From positions 1 to 64,000 of the forward strand of contig SCNI01000011.1 of the NCBI GenBank assembly GCA_005502775.1: a stretch of 64,000 bases of DNA. Reading direction: 5' to 3'. A program made the position numbers and the translations under genes. Each line of letters starts with the position of its first letter. Position 1 is the stretch's first letter. Origin of the DNA: Microbacteriaceae bacterium 3FA27C10 (GTDB taxonomy: Bacteria; Actinomycetota; Actinomycetes; Actinomycetales; Microbacteriaceae). Of the stretch, positions 46,349-56,374 are shown one piece after another. The notes below the pieces were generated by a model, which was not told the DNA's origin, did no database searches, and saw nothing but the letters and a program-made list of their open reading frames with translations.

Positions 46349-48993
46349 GCGACGCGCAGCTCGGTGAGCTCCGCCATCAGCTCGCGCCGGCCGGTGATGC
46401 CGAGCTTCTTGTAGATGCGGGCCAGGTGATTGTCGACGGTGCGCACCGAGATGCCGTACTCCGCAGCCAGCTCCGCGCTCGTGCGGTGCGCCGCTGCGCC
46501 CGAGGCGAGCTGCCACTCGCGGTCGGTGAGCGGCATCACCCGCGGGTGCGACGAGCCGCGCCGGTGCGACATCGAGACCCCCGTGCGCACCGTCCACGAG
46601 TCGGCCAGCCGGTGCGCGTGCGAGGCTCGAACCAGATCGGTGCCGGAGTGCTCCGCCACCCAGCGCGCGGCGTCGATCGCGGGGCCGAGCAGCCCGGCCT
46701 CGGCGAGCTGCTTCGCGATCGGCAGCACGTCCTGCCTGGCAACGATCGCGCGGGCGTGCGACTCGCACAGCGGGAAGGCGTGCCCGGCCGCCATCAGATG
46801 GGGAAGCATCACCGCGGCTCCGACCGTGGGGTCGATGCGCACCGCCTCGTAGGCCGTGAGAGCCGCGAGGTAGAGGTGGCCGTTCTCGACGGCGCGGTGC
46901 AGCGCCGGCCCGAGACTCCGGATGGCGAAGCCCGGCCGGCCGGCCGAGGCCGACACCCACGCCCGGGCGAGGGCCGCGTAGAGCTCGACCTTGGGATCGA
47001 CCGTCTCGGCCGGGGTCACCTGGTCGAGCCAGCTGCGCGCGATGGCGAAACGGCCGGTGCGGGCCGCGATCGCCGCGGAGAGCGCATCCGCCGAGGGCAG
47101 CAAGCCGGCGATGTCGCGCCAGACCAGGTCGCGGCGCCCCTCGGAGATGAGCTTCCAGGCGCGGGCGGGCGAGCCCGTGTGCAGCTCGATCATGGCGAGC
47201 ACGAACTTCCACATGCCGCGGGCGCTCGGGTTCACGTCGTCGGCCCGGCGCAGGTTCTGCCGCGCCTCGGCCCGCGCCTCGGAGAAGCGGCCGGTGAACG
47301 AGAGCACGAGCACCTCCGAGAGCTCGAGCAGGTCGCGCGCGTTCGGCAGCACGTCGAGGAAGCGGTCGCACTCGCCGAGGCCGCGCTCGACGGCCTGCCC
47401 GGCCAGGGCGAGGTTGCCGCCCATGGTGTGGATGGTCGCCGTCATGATGAGCAGGTTCAGGTCGCCCGCCGTGGCGACCGGGCCGAGCACCGAGAGCTCG
47501 CCGACGTCGGCCGGCACCCCGTGGCCGGCCATCAGCCGCCATTTCACCAGGTCGGATTCGAGCTGCGCCCGCAGCACCTCGTCGGCGACCTCGTCGAGCA
47601 GCGGCTCGATCCGCGCCACGGCGAGGTCTGGCCGCAGCATGCGGAACGCGAGGTGGTTGCCCTCGGCCTGCGCGAGCCGGGCGAGGAAGCCCTCGTCGGG
47701 CTTGTCTCCGGCCGCGGCGAGCGCTGCCCAGGCGGCCGCGAAGTGCTCCGAGGCGTCGCCCGCGCGGCCCACCTGGGAGAGCGACTGAGCCTGCACGTAT
47801 TCGCCGGCGGCACGCAGCATCGCGTCGTCGTCGCAGGCGCCGACGGCGTGCCGGCCGAGCGCGATCGCCGTGGTGTAGCGGCGGTCGCGCAGCTCGCCGT
47901 GGGCGAGGTCGAGCAGCAGGCGTGGCGCAACGCGCTGGCCGGCGTTCAGCTGCAGCAGCGACCGCCGCACCCGGTGCTCCGGGTAGCCGTCGAGCATGTC
48001 GGCGCCGGCGGCGCAGAAGTTCGACCGCCAGAGCGCGGAGAGCGTGGCGAGCACCACGGGCGAGTAGAGCGGATGCGCGAGGCCCACCCAGATGCGGCCG
48101 TCCTCCAGGCGGGTGGTGACGAAGCCGGCCTCCTCGGCCTGCTGGGTGCCGCGCTCCGAGACGCCCGAGGTGCCGCCCTGCTCCACCGGCAGGTCGCCGG
48201 CGACGGCGAGCACCGTGATGAGGTCGGCCACGAGCGGGGGCGTGTGCAGCGGATCTCCCGGCAGCGACTCCACCACGGCCTCCGACACGTAGGGCCAGCT
48301 CTCCCGCCAGGCGCCCGCGTCGTCGCAGAGGTCGGTGGCGCCCACGGCGGCGTCGGCCAGGTGCACGAGCGTGCGGGTGCTGCCGGCGGCCAGGCGCACC
48401 ATCTCGTCGGCGGCGAGCGGGCCGACGCTCGGGCCGAGCCGGTCGGTGATGACGGCGTGCGCATCCGAGGCGGCGAGTGGCGGCAGCTCGATCGTGACGC
48501 CGGCGTGGCGCAGCAGGGCGGAGCTGCTGGCGCACGGCTCGCCGCCGATGCCGCGGGCGGCGCGCACCACGAGCATGCCCGCCACCCCGGTGGCGGCCAC
48601 CTGCTCGAGCACGCCGAGGCTCGCGGCGTCGAGGAGCTCGACGTCATCGACCACGAGCAGCACCTCGGGGCGGCTGAGCGCGCGATGCAGCCGCACGATC
48701 GCGGGCCCGTCCATCTCGCTGCCGCCGAGCGAGGCGAGGTGAGGCGCCAGCGCCCCGATCGGCAGCTCCGCCAGATCGGCGTTGCCGCGCACCCAGACGA
48801 TCTCCCGACGGTCGGCGAGGGAGGCGGCCAGCGCCTCGGCGAAGGCGGTGCGGCCCACTCCGGGGCGCCCCGACACGAGCACGACCGCCCGGGGCGAGGT
48901 GCGGTCCAGGCACGCGAGTGCCTGCTTGAACTGCTTGTCGCGGCCGTGCAGCCGGCGCCCGCAGGAGATCTTCGGAATGGGTCGGTGGGACAT
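46342..48993 (-). CDS. LuxR-type regulator with N-terminal AAA/STAND-like ATPase (LAL)
   Basis: 883 residues. The N-terminal NTPase has a P-loop GRPGVGRT at 42-49, with Arg48 where Lys is expected, and a Walker B-like VLLVVDDVELLD near 112. The long middle (about 250-800) is helical with TPR-like character, usual for signal-sensing LAL proteins. The C-terminal LuxR/GerE helix-turn-helix covers about 815-875: LTDREWQLASGAA, then SAELAAEYGISVRTVDNHLARIYKKLGI. The start ATG 48993 has only a weak ribosome site (AGAAAGAA). Identical palindromes flank the gene, so autoregulation is likely. It stands at the edge of the sulfur/LLM island and could control it. Confidence 0.9.
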   Translation of the reverse strand: MSHRPIPKISCGRRLHGRDKQFKQALACLDRTSPRAVVLVSGRPGVGRTAFAEALAASLADRREIVWVRGNADLAELPIGALAPHLASLGGSEMDGPAIVRLHRALSRPEVLLVVDDVELLDAASLGVLEQVAATGVAGMLVVRAARGIGGEPCASSSALLRHAGVTIELPPLAASDAHAVITDRLGPSVGPLAADEMVRLAAGSTRTLVHLADAAVGATDLCDDAGAWRESWPYVSEAVVESLPGDPLHTPPLVADLITVLAVAGDLPVEQGGTSGVSERGTQQAEEAGFVTTRLEDGRIWVGLAHPLYSPVVLATLSALWRSNFCAAGADMLDGYPEHRVRRSLLQLNAGQRVAPRLLLDLAHGELRDRRYTTAIALGRHAVGACDDDAMLRAAGEYVQAQSLSQVGRAGDASEHFAAAWAALAAAGDKPDEGFLARLAQAEGNHLAFRMLRPDLAVARIEPLLDEVADEVLRAQLESDLVKWRLMAGHGVPADVGELSVLGPVATAGDLNLLIMTATIHTMGGNLALAGQAVERGLGECDRFLDVLPNARDLLELSEVLVLSFTGRFSEARAEARQNLRRADDVNPSARGMWKFVLAMIELHTGSPARAWKLISEGRRDLVWRDIAGLLPSADALSAAIAARTGRFAIARSWLDQVTPAETVDPKVELYAALARAWVSASAGRPGFAIRSLGPALHRAVENGHLYLAALTAYEAVRIDPTVGAAVMLPHLMAAGHAFPLCESHARAIVARQDVLPIAKQLAEAGLLGPAIDAARWVAEHSGTDLVRASHAHRLADSWTVRTGVSMSHRRGSSHPRVMPLTDREWQLASGAAAHRTSAELAAEYGISVRTVDNHLARIYKKLGITGRRELMAELTELRVAE

Positions 48994-49089
48994 GGGATGA
49001 GTTCTTTCTCTTCACGTCGCGACCGGGTTCGTCGCGACCCATCGGGCAGAGGAGCCCGGGGGTCGGGGCGTCGGGTCGACACGTGCTCC

Positions 49090-49106
49090 TGAGTAGGTTT
49101 TACTCA
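49090..49106. promoter_or_regulatory. TGAGTA-N5-TACTCA palindrome upstream of the LAL gene
   Basis: Perfect 6+6 inverted repeat, spacer GGTTT, 97 bp before the regulator's ATG. Matches the copy at 46332-46348. Confidence 0.6.
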
Positions 49107-49141
49107 CGAATCGCACCGCGATGCTGCTCCCACCATCGGAA

Positions 49142-49171
49142 TACGTAGTGCATCGAAGATGGGTACGTAGT
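49142..49171. repeat. direct repeat TACGTAGT with 22-bp period
   Basis: TACGTAGT at 49142-49149 and 49164-49171, two helical turns apart; each contains the palindrome TACGTA. It lies in the LAL promoter region and is a candidate activator or repressor site. Confidence 0.4.
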
Positions 49172-49173
49172 CC

Positions 49174-49192
49174 CGACCCCTCCACGGGGTCG
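49174..49192 (-). terminator. terminator after the amine oxidase gene
   Basis: 7-bp perfect stem CGACCCC/GGGGTCG with 5-nt loop, 6 bp past the stop at 49199 on the minus strand. Confidence 0.55.
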
Positions 49193-49198
49193 CCAGGG

Positions 49199-50374
49199 TC
49201 AGGAGCGCGAAGGTTCGGGTGTCCGGCGCTCGGCCCGCAACGAGAACTGCGCCGGGGCCCGCACGCCTTCCGTGAGGTCGGCGAGGTAGCGGCCGACGAC
49301 CGGGGTGAACTTGAACCCGTGCCCGGAGAAGCCCGCACCGACGGCCACGGGGCCGACTCGATCGATCACGAAGTTGCCGTCGCGGGTGGTGGTGTAGGTG
49401 CAGCTGATCTCGGTGAACGCGTCGGGGTCGGCGCCCGGCAGCCACTCCCGCACGTAGCGGCGGAGGGCCGCAAGCTGCCGCGGCTCGCTCGTGAACGTGC
49501 GCGCATCCGGATCAGTGATGGGCCCGCTGCCGTGCCAGCCGGCCTTGATCCCCTCGCCCGGGGTCTGCATGCCGTAGACCGGTGAGCGCCAATACCCGTA
49601 GGAGGCGTCGTCGGGACGCGGAGCGTGGTTGAACCCGGGCCAGATCGACGCGCCGCCGTCGCGCTCGGCGAAGTGCGCGGGCTGCTCCTGGGTGACGGTG
49701 AGGTGCGGCAGGACGAGGGGTCGCCCGAGCAGCCGGGTGGTCCAGGCACCGAGGGTCACGACCAGCCGGCGGCTCTCGTAGGCCTCGGGCTCGCCGAGCG
49801 GCTCGCCCCGCGCATCCGTGCGCTGCACCTCGATGCGCGCCAGCTCGTCGCCGAGGATGCGGATGCTCGTCACCCGCGCGAGATGGTGGACGTCGGCCCC
49901 CTGCGCACGGGCCGCGTTCTGGAAGGCGGCGACGGCGGCATCCGCGTCGAGGCGCCCGGCCTGCGGGGTGTGCAGCACGCGCCCGTCGAAGCGGATGCCC
50001 GGCCACCGTCGGCCGGCCTCCACTGCATCGAGGACCTCGGCCTCGAAGCCGAACCCCGGAAGGGATCGCGCGACGCGGTCGAACTCCGGCAGGTGCCCGT
50101 GGTTCACGATGCCGACCTGCTCGAGCAGCCGTGTGCCGGTCTCCGCCTCGAGCTCGCGCCAGGCCGGGAGCGCCTCGGCGAGCATCCGCAGGTAGACCGG
50201 ATCGGGGTAGGAGAGGTTGAAGTTGCGTGAGGCACCGTGCGACGCGCCCTGGCGGTGCCCGGGGGTGAAGCGCTCGAAGAGCGCCACCTCGATCCCGCGG
50301 CGCGCGAGCTCGTAGGCGGCGGCAGACCCCATGGCTCCGCCGCCGACCACGATGGTGTCGAGGTACTGCGTCAT
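49199..50374 (-). CDS. N-methyl-L-tryptophan/sarcosine oxidase-type FAD enzyme (SolA-like)
   Basis: 391-residue flavoprotein of the DAO family, oxidising secondary amines (N-methyl amino acids) to imine with H2O2. FAD-binding GGGAMG is at 11-16. The GASHGASRNFNLSYPD segment matches the MSOX/MTOX active-site loop. Cys325 in ISCTYTTTRDGNFVID lies where monomeric sarcosine oxidases carry covalently bound FAD. GFSGHGFKFTPVVG supplies the C-terminal FAD/active-site Lys. It follows the FAD/NAD(P)-binding gene by 2 bp (operon). Exact amine is unknown; the neighbouring LLM island suggests use of modified amino acids. Confidence 0.9.
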   Translation of the reverse strand: MTQYLDTIVVGGGAMGSAAAYELARRGIEVALFERFTPGHRQGASHGASRNFNLSYPDPVYLRMLAEALPAWRELEAETGTRLLEQVGIVNHGHLPEFDRVARSLPGFGFEAEVLDAVEAGRRWPGIRFDGRVLHTPQAGRLDADAAVAAFQNAARAQGADVHHLARVTSIRILGDELARIEVQRTDARGEPLGEPEAYESRRLVVTLGAWTTRLLGRPLVLPHLTVTQEQPAHFAERDGGASIWPGFNHAPRPDDASYGYWRSPVYGMQTPGEGIKAGWHGSGPITDPDARTFTSEPRQLAALRRYVREWLPGADPDAFTEISCTYTTTRDGNFVIDRVGPVAVGAGFSGHGFKFTPVVGRYLADLTEGVRAPAQFSLRAERRTPEPSRS

Positions 50375-50376
50375 CG

Positions 50377-52548
50377 TCAGCCCTCCCCGGGCTCGGAGCC
50401 GACCAAGGCCGGGTGGGCCGCGAACTCGACAAGTCGGGAATCGCGGATGGCGGCCGGCTCGGCCTGCGAGTCGTGGTCGCCGCGCTCGCTCACGAGGCCG
50501 GCGAGCCGGCTCAGGAGCGCACGCGCGACCCGGTCGTTCTCACGGAAGGACACGGCATTCGTGCGCGGCCGCGAGAACGCCCCCACGAAGGGCGAGTTCG
50601 TGTAGGGGCCGACGGCGTAGCTGCGCTCGGCGGCGTCGCCGGAGCCCTGCACCACCCGGCGATCCCGCTGCCGCACCGTGAGGCGTCCGGTGGGAACGGC
50701 GTACTCGGCGTCGCGGGCGATCTCCTCGAGGGCTGCCCCCGATTCCACGAGCACCCGGAGCAGGGCGTTGTCGCTGCGGGCGATGCTCGTGTCGGGCAGC
50801 CTCGCGTCGACCAGGGCGGCGGCCGTGACGACCTCGCCGTGGTTCGCGCTGCGGGCGCGGAAGCATCCGTTCTGCGGATCGGTCTCGACCGTCATCTCAC
50901 CGCCGAGGAAGCGCACCACACCGGCCTCGGAGAGCGCGAGCAGCTCCTCGAGCCGGTGCGCGGGCGGCCCGCTCGCGATGAAGCTGAAGTAGCCGAGCCA
51001 CCAGCCGTGGATGTCCTCGACGCGCGAGCGTGCCGTCCACTTGGGCGAGGCCACGAGGTCGGCGAAGGCGAAGAGGGCGTTCAGCAGGGCGACGAACAGC
51101 CCCAGGGTGGCGCTGTGCTCGGGGAGGGTGCGGAGCTCGAGGTCGCGTTCGATGTACTCGCGCACCGCGGACTGGAGGGCGTCGACGCCGTCGAACACGG
51201 CACCGGCGAGAGGGCGGTCCAGCTCCGGCAGGAAGAGGCGGTCGATCTCGTGCGTGACGGACTCCTCGATCAGCCCCGTGAGCACCGCCGCATCGGCGAG
51301 CACCCTCGCCCGCTCGCCGTCGGAGAGCTCGGGCAGGGCGTGGCCCCGCGTCGCCCGGTGCGGGCCGGGGGCCACGGACCGGTTGGAGGCGGGACCGGCG
51401 TGCGCGAGGATGGCCGCTCGGGGGTCGAGGCGCTCGAAGCGGGCGGCGAACTCCTCCCAGCCGAGCGAGACCCGCTCGGGGTGGCCCGTGAACAGCTCGC
51501 GGTAGTAGCCCCAGAGCATCTCCTGGGCGATCAGCGGCCACACGTCGGCGGCGAAGTCGAGCGAGTCGAGCTCGTCCTCGAGCCGTGCGGCGACGGCGGG
51601 CGTGAAGAAACGGGGCGCTGGCGGCGCACCGGCAAGGGAGGAGCCGATCTTCGAGTGGTAAGGCACTCCGCGGCGCGACCCCACGACGATCCGCGGCTCC
51701 GCGCCCGACGGACGGTACCGCAACCGGCCGCCCTCGCGTTCGAAGCTCCCGCCCCGGCCTTCAGTGAGCAGCACCACGAGATCGACCGCTGCGAGTCCGA
51801 AGCCACGCACGAGCACCTGCTGGCCCGGCGCGAGAGCGCGGGTGTCGGCATCGGCCGTGAAGGCGGGCGGCAGATAGTAGAGCTCGTGCCGGCTCGCGAA
51901 GTCGATCAGCCGGGCGTGCTCGGGCTCGGGGTCGGCGCCGGTGTGGCCGAGGGAGTAGAGCACGAGGTCGACTCTCAGCTGCTCCCCCGAGTCGAGCTCG
52001 ACCAGCTGACTGCCGTCGGGCGCCGTGATCACGGCATCCGCCGAGGCCCGGTGCTCGTGCACCTCGACGCGGTCGCCGAGCAGCTCGAGGGCGTGCTCGT
52101 GGAACCAGCGGAGGTAGAGACTCTGCAGGCGGCGGGTGGGGAAGCTCGAGGGCTGCAGGTGCTCGAGCTCGGCGCGCAGGCGCTCGTCGAACTTTTCCGC
52201 CGGGATCTCGATGCGCCCGGCGCGCACCTCGGCCGCCCAGTCGACGAGCGAGGGGCCGGGCAGCACCGGGCCGTCGATGACCGAGCTCTCGTCGGTGAAC
52301 ATCGTCACGTCGGCGGCCATCGAGTTGAGCTTCAGCAGCGGCGACTGCTCGTAGCGCCAGATGCGCCCCGGGCCGGCCGGATGCGGGTCGATGAGGTGCA
52401 CGGCGAGTGGCTGCCCGCTCGGCCACAGCTCCTGCAGGTTGGCCGCGATCCGCTCGAGCACGCCCACTCCCCGGGGACCGGCGCCGACGACCGCGATGGA
52501 GGGAGTGGGTGGGGCAGGGGCGAGCGAGGGCGAGAGTGCGTCGGGCAT
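50377..52548 (-). CDS. FAD/NAD(P)-binding protein (NAD_binding_9 type)
   Basis: Large flavin-dependent protein of 723 residues. The Rossmann motif IAVVGAGPRGVGVLERIAAN is at about 18-37, followed by HLIDPHPAGPGRIWR and PLLKLNSMAADVTMF, which are typical of this family. A second dinucleotide-binding segment (QVLVRGFGLAAVDLVVLLTEGRGG) is near 245. The C-terminal 350 residues are helical and specific to the family. Members are annotated broadly as FAD-binding; some act as N-hydroxylating or S-oxidising enzymes, but none is established for this subgroup. It is divergent from the first LLM gene, and coupled to the SolA-like oxidase. Confidence 0.87.
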   Translation of the reverse strand: MPDALSPSLAPAPPTPSIAVVGAGPRGVGVLERIAANLQELWPSGQPLAVHLIDPHPAGPGRIWRYEQSPLLKLNSMAADVTMFTDESSVIDGPVLPGPSLVDWAAEVRAGRIEIPAEKFDERLRAELEHLQPSSFPTRRLQSLYLRWFHEHALELLGDRVEVHEHRASADAVITAPDGSQLVELDSGEQLRVDLVLYSLGHTGADPEPEHARLIDFASRHELYYLPPAFTADADTRALAPGQQVLVRGFGLAAVDLVVLLTEGRGGSFEREGGRLRYRPSGAEPRIVVGSRRGVPYHSKIGSSLAGAPPAPRFFTPAVAARLEDELDSLDFAADVWPLIAQEMLWGYYRELFTGHPERVSLGWEEFAARFERLDPRAAILAHAGPASNRSVAPGPHRATRGHALPELSDGERARVLADAAVLTGLIEESVTHEIDRLFLPELDRPLAGAVFDGVDALQSAVREYIERDLELRTLPEHSATLGLFVALLNALFAFADLVASPKWTARSRVEDIHGWWLGYFSFIASGPPAHRLEELLALSEAGVVRFLGGEMTVETDPQNGCFRARSANHGEVVTAAALVDARLPDTSIARSDNALLRVLVESGAALEEIARDAEYAVPTGRLTVRQRDRRVVQGSGDAAERSYAVGPYTNSPFVGAFSRPRTNAVSFRENDRVARALLSRLAGLVSERGDHDSQAEPAAIRDSRLVEFAAHPALVGSEPGEG

Positions 52549-52588
52549 CCCACAACTGTCGTCACTGCTTCCACCCGGCGTGGGCTAT

Positions 52589-52612
52589 GTGACAGAGCGT
52601 GACGCGCATGAC
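52589..52612 (+). repeat. tandem GTGAC-type repeats in the divergent promoter region
   Basis: GTGAC at 52589-52593 and 52599-52603 and ATGAC at 52608-52612, one helical turn apart. They lie just upstream of the LLM promoter. Possible cooperative activator site. Confidence 0.3.
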
Positions 52613-52631
52613 GAATTGTGAACCTCCGCCG

Positions 52632-52661
52632 TTGGCGCCGAGGCGGACGCCGACCTAGCGT
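52632..52661 (+). promoter_or_regulatory. promoter of the LLM/ABC transporter operon
   Basis: TTGGCG (52632-52637), 18-bp spacer, TAGCGT (52656-52661); start near 52668 gives a 60-base leader with AAAGGAG before the GTG at 52730. Confidence 0.5.
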
Positions 52662-52729
52662 CGGGCAATCGATCCCGCCGGAGACCCCTCGGCCCGCCGG
52701 CGGTCGCCACCCATGGAAAGGAGCGCACC

Positions 52730-53881
52730 GTGCCCATCGAATTCCTCGGCATCGCCGCGACCAACGACGGAAGCGAGACGCGCGCACGCAGCGGCCCGAG
52801 TTTCGACAAGGACTACACGCTGCGGCTCGCCCGGGCCCACGAGGACAACGGCTGGGACCGCATCCTCTTCGCCTACCACTCCGGCTCGCCCGACCCGGCG
52901 ACCGTCGCCGCATTCATCGCCACCGAGCTCGACCGTCTCCAGCTCCTGCTCGCCCACCGCCCCAACGTGTCGGCGCCCACCCATGCCGCCAAGGTGGTCG
53001 CGACCCTCGACCAGCTGAGCGCGGGCCGGGCCAACGTGCACATCATCACCGGCGGATCCACCGCGGACCAGGCGGCCGAAGGCGACCACCTGCCCAAGGA
53101 CGAGCGCTACGAGCGCACGGGCGAGTACATCCGCATCCTCAAGCAGGCCTGGACGAGCCGCGAGCCCTTCGACTTCGAGGGCGCCCACTACCGGCTCGAG
53201 AACTTCGTGAGCGACGTCTGGCCCGTGCAGCAGCCGCGACCGCAGGTGTCGTTCGGCGGGTCCTCCGCCGCGGCCTACGCGATCGGCGCCGCCGAGAGCG
53301 ACATCTACGCCCTCTGGGGGGAGCCGCTCGCCGACACCGCCGAGCAGATCGCCACGATCACGGATGCGGCCCTCGCGGCCGGCCGGCCGTCGCGACCGCG
53401 CATCCAGGTGGCCTTCCGCCCCATCCTCGGCGCCACCGAGGAGCTCGCCTGGGCGAAGGCGGAGCGCATCCTCGGCCGGATCGAAGGGCGCACGCAGGCG
53501 CTCTCCGCTCAGCTCGGCGACCTCCGCTCGCCCGAGAACGCCGGCTCGCAACGGCTGCTGTCGATCGCCGACCGCGGCGACCGCTTCGATCGGGCGCTCT
53601 GGACGAAGGTCTCCGCCGCATCGGGAGGCCGGGGCAACTCCAACGCCCTCGTCGGCACCCCTGAGACCGTCGCCGCCGCACTGCTGGACTACATCGACCT
53701 CGGTGTCGACATCATCTCGGCCCGCGGCTACGACTACGTCGACGACACCATCGACTTCGGACGGTACGTCATCCCGCTCGTGCGCGAGGAGGTCGCCCGC
53801 CGCGACGCCGCGGCGGCCGCGGAGAGCGCGGAAGCCACGGGCGTCGCGAGCGAGAAGGAGCCGGGTCGTGTCGCTGCTTGA
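52730..53881 (+). CDS. LLM class FMN-dependent monooxygenase (SsuD-like)
   Basis: 383-residue TIM-barrel flavin monooxygenase of the alkanesulfonate monooxygenase type, using FMNH2 from a separate reductase. FYHSGSPDP-like and HRPNVSAPTHAAKVVATLDQLSAGRANVHIITGG segments (about 70-105), EYIRILKQAW and the VSFGGSS phosphate-binding region match SsuD-like proteins. GTG start supported by AAAGGAG eight bases upstream. First gene of a polycistron with a GNAT and a polar amino-acid ABC transporter. The substrate is probably a sulfonate, thioether or N-acetylated S-amino acid (inference). Confidence 0.92.
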   Translation: MPIEFLGIAATNDGSETRARSGPSFDKDYTLRLARAHEDNGWDRILFAYHSGSPDPATVAAFIATELDRLQLLLAHRPNVSAPTHAAKVVATLDQLSAGRANVHIITGGSTADQAAEGDHLPKDERYERTGEYIRILKQAWTSREPFDFEGAHYRLENFVSDVWPVQQPRPQVSFGGSSAAAYAIGAAESDIYALWGEPLADTAEQIATITDAALAAGRPSRPRIQVAFRPILGATEELAWAKAERILGRIEGRTQALSAQLGDLRSPENAGSQRLLSIADRGDRFDRALWTKVSAASGGRGNSNALVGTPETVAAALLDYIDLGVDIISARGYDYVDDTIDFGRYVIPLVREEVARRDAAAAAESAEATGVASEKEPGRVAA

Positions 53882-54548
53882 GAACCGGCCGGCGCGGAAC
53901 GCCGGGTCGCCGACCGAGAAGCCGGAGCATCCGCCCGTGACCGACGAATTCGTCTACGTCGCCGCCGACGACCCGCTGGCGCGCCCCCTGCTCGAGCAGC
54001 TGGCCGAGGAGTACGACTCCCGCTACGGCAGCGCCTGGGGTGAACCGGCGTCGGTGGAGATCAACCGCTATCCGGTGGAGGAGTTCGCCCCTCCGCGCGG
54101 CGCCTTCCTGCTGCTGCTGCGCGACGGCGTGCCGGTCGCGGGCGGCGCGTTCAAGACCTTCGACGAGAACACGAGCGAGCTCAAGCGCATCTGGACCTCG
54201 GCGCAGCACCGCCGCCAGGGGCTGGCCCGGCGCGTGGTGCGCGAGCTCGAGGAGGAGTCGCGGCGCCGCGGCTTCGGCGTGGTGTACCTCACCACCGGCC
54301 CTCGGCAGCCCGAGGCGCAGCGGCTCTACTTCGAGTCCGGCTACACGCCGCTGTTCGACATCACGCTCACCCCCGACGAGGTGATCGTGCACGGCTTCGC
54401 CAAGTCCCTCACCGAGGAGCCCCTCGACGTGAGCGGCATCCAGCGCCGCCACGACGAGTCGCTCGCGGAGTTCTACGCCGGCCTGCCCGGTTCGCAGAAG
54501 AGCTTCCGCGACGCCCTCCCGGGCCGGCCGGAAGGAGACCGCTCATGA
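53868..54548 (+). CDS. GNAT family N-acetyltransferase
   Basis: 226 residues. The acetyltransferase core covers about 25-180. Acetyl-CoA motif A reads [30 protein letters not shown] in parts (Q-R-R-Q-G-L-A), and motif B is LYFESGY. The GTG start at 53868 has AAGGAG eight bases upstream and overlaps the LLM stop by 14 bp; a later GTG at 53937 is possible. The gene overlaps the permease by ATGA. Its place between monooxygenase and transporter resembles Bacillus operons in which an S-modified cysteine is N-acetylated before oxidation. Confidence 0.88.
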   Translation: MSLLENRPARNAGSPTEKPEHPPVTDEFVYVAADDPLARPLLEQLAEEYDSRYGSAWGEPASVEINRYPVEEFAPPRGAFLLLLRDGVPVAGGAFKTFDENTSELKRIWTSAQHRRQGLARRVVRELEEESRRRGFGVVYLTTGPRQPEAQRLYFESGYTPLFDITLTPDEVIVHGFAKSLTEEPLDVSGIQRRHDESLAEFYAGLPGSQKSFRDALPGRPEGDRS

Positions 54549-55542
54549 CCTCCGCCCTCGAGCGCCCCGAGATCGCCGATGCCCCGCCCGAGGCCGGCAC
54601 CGCGGCATCCGTCCCTCCCGGCATCGACCTCCGGAAACTGGCCGAGCGCAAGGTGGTGCCGCTGCGGCATCCGCTGCGCTGGGTGGTGACCGCGCTCGTT
54701 CTGGTGCTGCTGCTGAACTTCGGCCAGACACTGTTCACCAACCCGTCCTGGGAGTGGCAGAAGGTCGGCCAGTGGCTGTTCAGCCCCGCCATCCTGAAGG
54801 GCCTCCAGCTCACGCTCCTGGCCACCGCGATCAGCGCCGTCGTGAGCTTCGCGGGCGGCATCGTCGTGGCGCTCGCGCGGCTCTCCGGCAACCCGGTGCT
54901 CAGCACGCTGAGCTGGCTCTACATCTGGCTGTTCCGCTCCGTGCCGCTGATCCTGGTGCTGATCTTCCTGTTCAACCTCGGCAACCTGTACCCGACGGTG
55001 GGCATCGGCGTGCCGTTCGGCCCGCAGTGGGCCGTGCCCACCTTCACGGTGCTGTCCCCGCTGGTGCTCGGCGTGATCGGGCTCAGCCTGTCGGAGATCG
55101 CCTACAGCGCCGAAGTGGTGCGCGCCGGCATCCTCGCCGTCGACCAAGGGCAGCTCGAGGCCGCGAAGGCCCTCGGGATCCCCAGCCGCCGTCAGTTCTC
55201 GCGCATCGTGCTGCCGCAGGCGCTGCGCTCCATCGTGCCGGCCTACGTGAACCAGATCATCGGGCTGATCAAGGCGAGCTCGCTGCTGTTCTACGTGTCG
55301 CTGCTCGACCTGTTCGGCGTGGTGCAGAACCTCGGCAGCACCTACCCGACCGACATCATCCCGCTGCTCGTGGTGGCCACCATCTGGTACCTCGTGCTCA
55401 CCAGCGCCATCTCGATCGTGCAGTTCTACATCGAGCGGTTCTACGCCCGCGGCTCGGTGCGGGAGCTGCCCCTCACGCCGCTGCAGCGCGTGCGCCGCAG
55501 GCTCGCCGGCATCCGCAGCACCGTTCAAGGGAACACCCTCGC

Positions 55543-55546
<4 letters not shown>
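54545..55546 (+). CDS. polar amino acid ABC transporter permease
   Basis: 333-residue HisM/GlnP-type permease with a basic cytosolic N-terminal extension of about 45 residues and five to six helices. The EAA loop for ATPase contact is near 200-225: [35 protein letters not shown] in parts. Only one permease gene is present, so it probably works as a homodimer. ATGA overlaps on both sides couple it to the GNAT and ATPase genes. Confidence 0.93.
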
Positions 55547-56304
<758 letters not shown>

Positions 56305-56320
56305 GCCCTGCGTTCTGAAG

Positions 56321-56339
56321 GCGCGCGGAGCCCGCGCGC
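56321..56339 (+). terminator. intercistronic hairpin before the binding-protein gene
   Basis: 8-bp perfect G/C stem (56321-56328 with 56332-56339) and 3-nt loop, between ATPase and binding-protein genes. Possible processing/stabilising element. Confidence 0.5.
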
Positions 56340-56374
56340 ACCGTCCATCCCCCACACACAGCAAGGAACCACTC

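Noticed and set aside
52662-52729. SAM-type riboswitch in the leader of the first LLM gene
   Set aside because: The leader is only about 60 bases, with no recognisable paired core; a covariance-model search would be needed to say more.
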